Positions 58,808 to 64,000 of a DNA stretch of 64,000 nt are shown here, piece by piece. Source of the stretch: Bactericera cockerelli (taxonomy: Eukaryota; Arthropoda; Insecta; Hemiptera; Triozidae); assembly GCA_024516035.1 (NCBI GenBank), contig CM044955.1:55765257-55829256 (forward strand). The letters run 5' to 3'. A model generated the notes under the pieces. That model saw only the letters and a list, made by a program, of their open reading frames with translations. It had not been told where the DNA came from and ran no database searches. The first letter of the stretch is position 1. Each line of letters starts with the position of its first letter. The translations under genes were made by a program, and so were the position numbers.

Positions 58808-60440
58808 TTGAGAGCAATAAATTCGGGACAGGACACTTCACCGTTTCAGTTGGTCTTGGTCAATTTGTGTGGCATGAAGTTGCTAAAGTATACATATATT
58901 TGAAAAGCTTGTACTTATACCTTTCAGAAAATACACAATGTGTCCGGGTTATGTACTATGCAACAATGATAATGGCCACTTTCCAGAAATACCTCATTTT
59001 GTTGATGAAAACACGTGCACCGAGGGTATTTTAAATTTGATTTTTTGTTGTGATAACGCTTTTTTGGCCAGTAAATTATTGAATTTCCTTAAATGCAACA
59101 CTATGAGGAAGGAAATTCAGTTGAATTTTTCTTTTCATCATGGAGACATCGCACTCCATAGCTGTGAAAGTGGTTTTACTTGTGAGTCAAGGTGTTAAGC
59201 AAAGAAATGTTGCTAAGAAGCTAAATTTGTCGAAGTCTAAGGTGAACAGAATTTACCAAAGGTATCGGCAGACAGGTAGCTATGATCAGAGACCAGGATC
59301 TGCCAGACCAAAGAAGACAACTGCCCAGGAGGACCGATTTGCTGTCATGACAAGCTTAAGAAATCGAGACATGTCTGGTGTTGAGGTCTAACAGCAGCTT
59401 GTTATGGCCACTGGTGTTGATGTTAGCCCTTGGACAGTAAGGAGACGCTTGAAAGAGAAAGGTATCATACCAAGAAGAAAAGCTACGGGACCCAAACTCA
59501 ACAGACAACACCGACAACGTCATTTACAATTTGCCCTTGAACACGCTGATTGAGGAAATGGGGAATGGGGGCACGTTCTGTCCACGGATGAGAGCCGACC
59601 TGCTTGTTCTTCAATGACAGACGTAAAAGGGTGTAGACCAGGTGAACGGTATAATCAATGTTATATTCAAGAAACTGTGAGTTTTGGTTTAGGATCTTGT
59701 ATCTTCTGGGGTGGAATCTCTATGGAAACTAAAACAGAGCTCGTTATCATCAATTGTGGAGGACAAGGAGGTAACCTAACTGCAGAGAGGTATGTCACTG
59801 ACATCATTGAAGATCATGTTGTCCCTTATGTAGGTTTTGTGGGTGATGGGTTCGTGTTATGCAAGACAATACCCGACCTCGTACAGCACGTATTGTAAGT
59901 GACTTTCTCCAAGAAGCCGGTATTCGAACCCTCAACTGGCCAGCCAACAGTCCTGATCTTAATCTTATTGAACACCTCTGGGACGAGCTTAAAAGACGTG
60001 TCCATGCTCGAAACCCGCCCCCAATGAACCACAGGGACCTGAAACAGGCGCTTTATGAGGAGTGGGAGACTATCCCTCAAGAAACGGCTGCCAACCTAAT
60101 CAAGTCCATGAGAAATCGATTGCAGGCTGTCATACAAGCTCGAGGGGGTAATACCAGATACTAAGAGGTGAATAACAGCCAAATTTCCATGAAGACTTCG
60201 AAGAAATAACACAAAAAACACCGATATCATTTGCAGTGTTTTCATGCTCTTTAGACCTCTTTTTGTTAATTGACTTATTATATTAAAAACATGCTCACAA
60301 TGAAAAAAATATACACCGTCTTAAAACCAACAAAATTTCCTTTCTTGGGATACTTCACACTTGAAAATCCAATGTAAAATAAAAATTATAAAAATCAAAA
60401 ACTTTGAGAAAGTTACTGTCCCGAATTTATTGCTCTCAAG
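58808..60440 (+). mobile_element. Tc1-type transposon, 1.63 kb, inactive
   Basis: The inverted ends TTGAGAGCAATAAATTCGGG (24-bp exact pair, continuing acag) are at 58808-58831 and 60417-60440. The size and a single central transposase frame match Tc1 elements. A clear TA duplication is not visible at these coordinates, so the true ends may lie a few bases out. Confidence 0.82.
59140..60164 (+). pseudogene. Tc1 transposase (DD34E), broken
   Basis: About 341 codons from METSHSIAVKVVLLVSQGVK to the TAA at 60162. Order: a paired-type helix-turn-helix DNA-binding region (GVKQRNVAKKLNLSKSKVNR), a GSARPKKTT linker, a second helix-turn-helix (VSPWTVRRRLKEKGI), then the DDE catalytic domain. The catalytic residues are at 59587 (TDES Asp), 59865 (QDNTRPRTA Asp) and 59970 (NLIEHLWDEL Glu), with 34 residues between the last two, which defines Tc1. 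The enzyme cuts and rejoins the element's inverted ends. Breaks: TAA at 59389, TGA at 59551, and a 1-nt deletion at about 59858 just before the second Asp. It is therefore non-functional. Confidence 0.9.
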
Positions 60441-61136
60441 CAATTTTTTGAAATTCATAATTATTTGTTTTTAGTTATTTCTCTTTAGAAACTTTGAGAT
60501 TAAGTCTCAAGAAACAATAAAGTTTATACTCACATTGTCTTGTTATCTACCTTTTACTGCTTAGCAATAAAACAATTGGGTATTTACATTTCACTTTTTT
60601 AAACTGAATGAGTTTTCTTTTTTTTCTGACTTAATACCAAAAGCATAGATTTTAATGTACCTCCAGTTTCAAATTGTCTTTTATTCTTCGATTTATATGG
60701 TAATATAGTGCTATAAAACTAAATTATCAAGGTACTATCATTTCAAAATTGTAAATAGATGGTGCTATCTCGAATTTTTTTCGAGATAATACCCACTTTT
60801 GTTCACTTCTCATCGAAGAAAAGGTAATATAATACGATATCACCTTATTAAAAATTGATTTTTTCTCGAAAAAAGGCAAAATCATAGAATGAAGTTTTAA
60901 GTCAAAATGCCTTTTTTTCGAACGGTTACAAAGGTAAGTTCTTTTGAAGAAAAATACATTTTTTTTACATAGAACTATAGAAAAGAACATGCTCAACTTA
61001 AGAACATATAAATCAAAACAGTAGCTTTTATTGTATTAATACAGCGATAAGTCAAACTTTCTTTTGCGATTTCCCAAAAGTTGGTGTTTTTGACATATCA
61101 CCATCTAATTCTGAGGGTGCGATATTATTTATTAGA

Positions 61137-61300
61137 TATAAATAGACATTACGTACAATACAAATAATTATTTTAACAATGAAAAAAAATGGAAACAATA
61201 TATACTATAAAAATGAAAAAGAATAGAAAAGTATATAAAAACATTTGTCCTAACTAAAGGGCGGGGTTATTACCTATGGCAATCTCTTCCAACCAATCCT
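61137..61300 (+). repeat. interspersed repeat upstream of the last exon, copy 1
   Basis: Shares gacatt..gtacaatacaaat, ggaaacaatatatac, gtcctaactaaagggcggg and tattgcctatggcaat-type words with 62158-62330. It ends about 35 bp before the exon acceptor. 47265-47330 (minus) carries a weaker relative. Confidence 0.82.
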
Positions 61301-61331
61301 TTCCACCCACCAAACCCTATTACTGTTTCAG

Positions 61332-61613
61332 AGTTCTGGGAGGACCACTTCAAGTGCAAATACCCGAACGGGTCTCGAACCCCGTACAACTCGGAGTTCA
61401 ACCGCACGTGCTCGGGCCAGGAGAAGCTGTCCCAGGACAACACGGCTTTCGAAAAACAGCTGCAGTTTGTGTCGGACGCGGTGATGGCATTTGCGCATGC
61501 GCTGCGGGACATGCATCGGGAGCTGTGCCGGGGAAAGCAGGGGCTGTGTGAGGCTATGCGGCCCACGCGTGGGTCAGACCTGCTCAAGTACCTGAGGAAA
61601 GTGGAGTTCCGAG
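61332..61613 (+). CDS. mtt: metabotropic glutamate receptor-like exon (ligand-binding domain, part 4)
   Basis: This 282-nt exon runs from the acceptor tactgtttcag to the donor gtatgt, phase 1 at both ends. The first AG completes a Glu codon begun at 38160. It encodes EFWEDHFKCKYPNGSRTPYN, SEFNRTCSGQEKLSQDNTAF, EKQLQFVSDAVMAFAHALRD, MHRELCRGKQGLCEAMRPTR and a GSDLLKYLRKVEFRG end. EFWE, the QFVSDAV-A-AHAL helix, the MHRELC-G--GLC cysteine pattern and LLKYLR-V-F-G are characteristic of the C-terminal half of the mGluR Venus-flytrap. The Cys residues form the conserved intradomain disulfides. NGS and NRT are sequons. The next exon should carry the end of this domain and the cysteine-rich linker, and lies outside the window. 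Uninterrupted and GC-rich. Confidence 0.95.
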
Positions 61614-61635
61614 GTATGTGGTAAACTGTCATTTT

Positions 61636-61785
61636 TTTTCTCCCGAAAATTTCTAATATTAAAAATCGAAGATGTTTTTTAATGAAAAGATAATGGAAAG
61701 TTATATAAAAAAAATTGCTAAATGCATGCAATGTTAACTTTTCACGAGGAAGCATTGTGTCCATCATTGGCAGTGTATTTGAAAA
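61636..61785 (+). repeat. internally deleted copy of the 54396-type repeat
   Basis: The left end (cccgaaaatttctaatatta) and right end (cacgaggaagcattgtgtcc, atcattggcagtg) of the 54396-55125 repeat are present with the middle missing. It starts 23 bp after the exon. Confidence 0.75.
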
Positions 61786-62157
61786 TGTTCCATTGTTAAG
61801 TTAGGTATCAGAAGCCTAGAGATTGAAGAGATTTTTTTAACAGAGATATTTTGACTCGGATGCTTAGCAGAATATAAAAGATAGACAACAGAAACATGTC
61901 AGAAGTTTTAAAGTTAGTTCTGTATGACTAATACTTTCTCACACTAGACCCCGTCTTTGAAATTAATCAAAAGGTATTTGTCGAAAAAAAAAAACAACAA
62001 CAAAAAAAAAGCTAGAGATATTAAAATTATTTTTATTTTTTGTATTAATTGGTTTGAATCTTTTAAAATTTAAAATTACGTTAGTAGAAAATAAATTTAT
62101 GGAAGTACCTAAAGAATTTAAACATTAAAATGTAAAAGTCTCATCTTAAGAAGATGA

Positions 62158-62330
62158 GATATAAAAAGACATTTATGCACAGTACAAATATTTATTATAA
62201 CAATTTAAAAATGGAAACAATATATACAATAAAAAGGAAAAAGAATAGAATGATATACATATGTATATAAACATAAGTCCTAACTAAAGGGCGGGTTATT
62301 GCCTATGGCAATATCTTCCACCCAACCTAA
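62158..62330 (+). repeat. interspersed repeat downstream of the last exon, copy 2
   Basis: Direct-orientation relative of 61137-61300, about 1 kb further on, ending cctatggcaatatcttccac. Confidence 0.82.
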
Positions 62331-63031
62331 CGAAAAGCGCCTACATAATATATTATGTAGATGTAAATACGTATTTTTTCCAAGAACTGAGGAACTTTCT
62401 ACGTTTTATTTAAACCTCATTCGATAGCAATAAGACTTTTGTTGTTGTTCGCACCTTTCATCTTTTCTAGCCAAAAATATCCAGCGAAAATGTGGTCTTT
62501 TCTAACTCGAAATAAAAACAAAATTAAAACAAACTCCCAAACGAGATAAATATGAGAGCACTTTCTAAACTCACCGTGAACGGTAAAAAAAAAATCGCAT
62601 TTTCAAACGTCCCCGGCTGAAATGTTTACTCTGGGAATCATGTACGCTTCATTGGGTTCAGGAATTACATAGACTACCCAGTTATCTGGAGCAAAAGTTA
62701 TGTTGTTCAATTGAGTGATGTGCCCTTTGCCTTATCAAACTGTATTCATGAGAGGCGGAAAATGTCTACTGTCACTTAACTATGCCGCTCAGACCAAAAA
62801 ATGTCCCGACTAGATGTAGGTAATTATTATTATCAAGCGAAACAGTCGTTTCGCGGGAGAACGCCTCCCAGAAACTACAGAGCTCTCATATAACGGTAAA
62901 TATAGTTTGTATGTCTTTTGTCTCATCGAAAAGCTAATGTTCCGATGAAAAAAAGTCATTTATTATGTCAAAAACCAATACCTACTACCGATAAAATTAA
63001 AATATTAGAATTTGGAAGTATTTTTTTTTTT

Positions 63032-63241
63032 AATTTGGAATGAACGTCGCTCTCAACAGCATGGTCAATTGGTCATACCAAGACGGGGTTTTTACCCTTC
63101 ATTCGCTGGAAACTCATATCTGTGGTTACTCAGAGTATCCTCAACCAGCCTGAGTGGTTTCGGGAATAACCAGAATCACGAGGATTCGAATTTGAATGGT
63201 TTCCCTTCCCAGTCCCAAACTCGCCGAAGTCCGCTGGAATT
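63032..63241 (-). mobile_element. 5S-type SINE, body and decayed head
   Basis: Body words attcgctggaaactcatatc, ctcaaccagcctgagtggtt and a head remnant near 63195-63240 (ttcccttcccagtcccaaac). The rest of the 5S head is missing. Confidence 0.68.
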
Positions 63242-63269
63242 TACTAATTATTAATTACCAGCATACTCG

Positions 63270-63366
63270 CCCTTCTACAACCAACCGCAACCATGAAAAA
63301 GAGGTTGAACGATGCTGACCCCAAGTAGGTTTGGGAAAATGCAAAGTGAAAGGAGAAGAAGATATT
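63270..63366 (+). repeat. interspersed repeat (SINE-tail type)
   Basis: Contains gaccccaagtaggtttggga and aaatgcaaagtgaaaggaga with an AAG-rich end. Related pieces are at 9846-9905 (minus) and 37640-37690. Confidence 0.55.
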
Positions 63367-63703
63367 TTGAGAAAATAAAATCTTCGTAACGTAAATTCTT
63401 TGCTCGTAAATTTGTACGTTAAAAAGGGAATGTTTTTCTACCATTGAAATAAGAAATGCAAATACGTGACTTACTAGATTTCATTTCACATTACATAATG
63501 TTTGAGCTCTTTTTTAAGTGGCAATATAAAGTTCTGAACGACATTTCACCCTGATGAAAGCAATAACTTCTGTTGGGCATTCATCCAAGTTTTTAAATGA
63601 AATTGACAAGAAATACAATGTTGGTGCGGGATTTTCAGGATAGCGAAGATTTGTGAATCTGTGGAAAAAAAAAGATAATAGTATGTATGAAAGTATGTAT
63701 TAG

Positions 63704-63900
63704 CCAGCCTCCGTTGCATAATGGTTGTGACTACTGCCCGTACTCCAGAGATCCCGAGTTCGATCCCCGGTTGGCATTTACGGCCCTACCCAGGCTGGGT
63801 GAGGTTAATGTGGGTAGCTGGTACGATTCCCAGCGAATGGAGGGTAAAACCCCCGTCCTGATTATCTACCTCAATCAGGACGTTAAAACCAAAAGAAGCA
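63704..63900 (+). mobile_element. tRNA-headed SINE on the 5S-family body
   Basis: The head GCCAGCCTCCGTTGCATAAT then GAGTTCGATCCCCGGTTGGC has an A-box-like start, a good B box and complementary ends. It is followed by the body caggctgggtgaggttaatg, gcgaatggagggtaaaaccc and gttaaaaccaaaagaa. The body is the same one carried by the 5S-headed SINE at 28562. 29822-30010 (minus) has the same head. Confidence 0.85.
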
Positions 63901-64000
63901 ACTTGTCACAATAGATCTAATTAAGTCGCACTGTTAATTGTTAGGGTTTCACTGAAAACCCTCTAATCAGATCAGATAATAATAATAAAAATGTATGTAT

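Larger units (their letters stand above)
58310..61121. mobile_element. TIR element (about 1.18 kb without insert) carrying a Tc1
   Basis: The ends CGCACCCTCAGAATTAGATG (34-bp inverted pair, continuing gtgatatgtcaaaaa) are at 58310-58343 and 61088-61121. It sits in the ATT-rich tail of the SINE before it. 58808-60440 is a separate Tc1 element inserted in it. The remaining 498 + 681 bp encode nothing recognisable. Confidence 0.8.
38161..61331 (+). other. mtt: intron, 23.2 kb
   Basis: The donor GTGAGT is at 38161 and the acceptor TACTGTTTCAG ends at 61331. The phase 1 junction restores a Glu codon. 38161-38990 is AT-rich with only a weak cttccgat..attagaaatc-type fragment at 38203-38240. 41170-41870, 45850-46550, 46710-47390 and 57290-57925 have no feature I can name. 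Confidence 0.9.
61614..64000 (+). other. mtt: start of the next intron
   Basis: Begins with the donor GTATGT. It contains the repeats listed separately. 61790-62150, 62330-63030 and 63370-63700 have no feature I can name. Confidence 0.85.

Overview
The window is eukaryotic genomic DNA, AT-rich and packed with simple repeats and short transposons. Its only clear host gene is one metabotropic glutamate receptor (mGluR)-type class C GPCR on the + strand. Four exons are visible (6118-6288, 10323-10467, 37909-38160, 61332-61613). They have GT/AG boundaries, their reading phases fit together (0/0, 0/1, 1/1, 1/1), and they encode about 283 contiguous residues of the extracellular Venus-flytrap domain. 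Both window ends lie in introns, so the signal peptide and first lobe lie before the window and the cysteine-rich and seven-TM regions after it. The sequence fits the insect-specific mGluR branch (Drosophila mtt/mGluRB, also called mXR) better than mGluRA. That assignment is from memory and was not searched. The insect-type receptor, 5S- and tRNA-headed SINEs, mariner/Tc1, Helitron and R4/Dong-like elements suggest an insect, possibly a hemipteran such as a planthopper. Species is not provable here.

Layout. 1-6117: end of an upstream intron with GA/TC microsatellites, a SINE, two tandem Helitrons, half of a mariner-like element, a reverse-transcriptase relic, and a 45-bp minisatellite ending exactly at the first exon. 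6289-10322: intron with SINEs, purine-rich tracts and a pogo-like MITE just before the second exon. 10468-37908: 27.4-kb intron holding a decayed minus-strand multi-exon gene relic (about 14.0-15.8 kb, perhaps to 18.7 kb), a degenerate ~110-bp tandem array, the C-terminal part of a restriction-like-endonuclease retroelement, 5S- and tRNA-headed SINEs, a palindromic mariner MITE and an R4/Dong-type retrotransposon remnant. 38161-61331: 23.2-kb intron with a second copy of that MITE, large GA-rich arrays, a 475-bp foldback, a Helitron, two 2.4-2.6 kb TA-flanked long-TIR elements, and a Tc1 transposon nested in another TIR element nested in a SINE tail. 61614-64000: start of the next intron with a repeat that also precedes the last exon, and a tRNA-headed SINE at the end.

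The exons are GC-rich islands in AT-rich introns. Apart from the receptor exons and the unidentified minus-strand relic, everything recognisable is mobile or tandem-repeat DNA. The most interesting points are: (1) the minisatellite whose unit is a copy of the receptor's own intron/exon junction; (2) SINEs with interchangeable 5S and tRNA heads on one body; (3) the unidentified minus-strand gene relic; (4) a group of TA-flanked elements with very long inverted arms.
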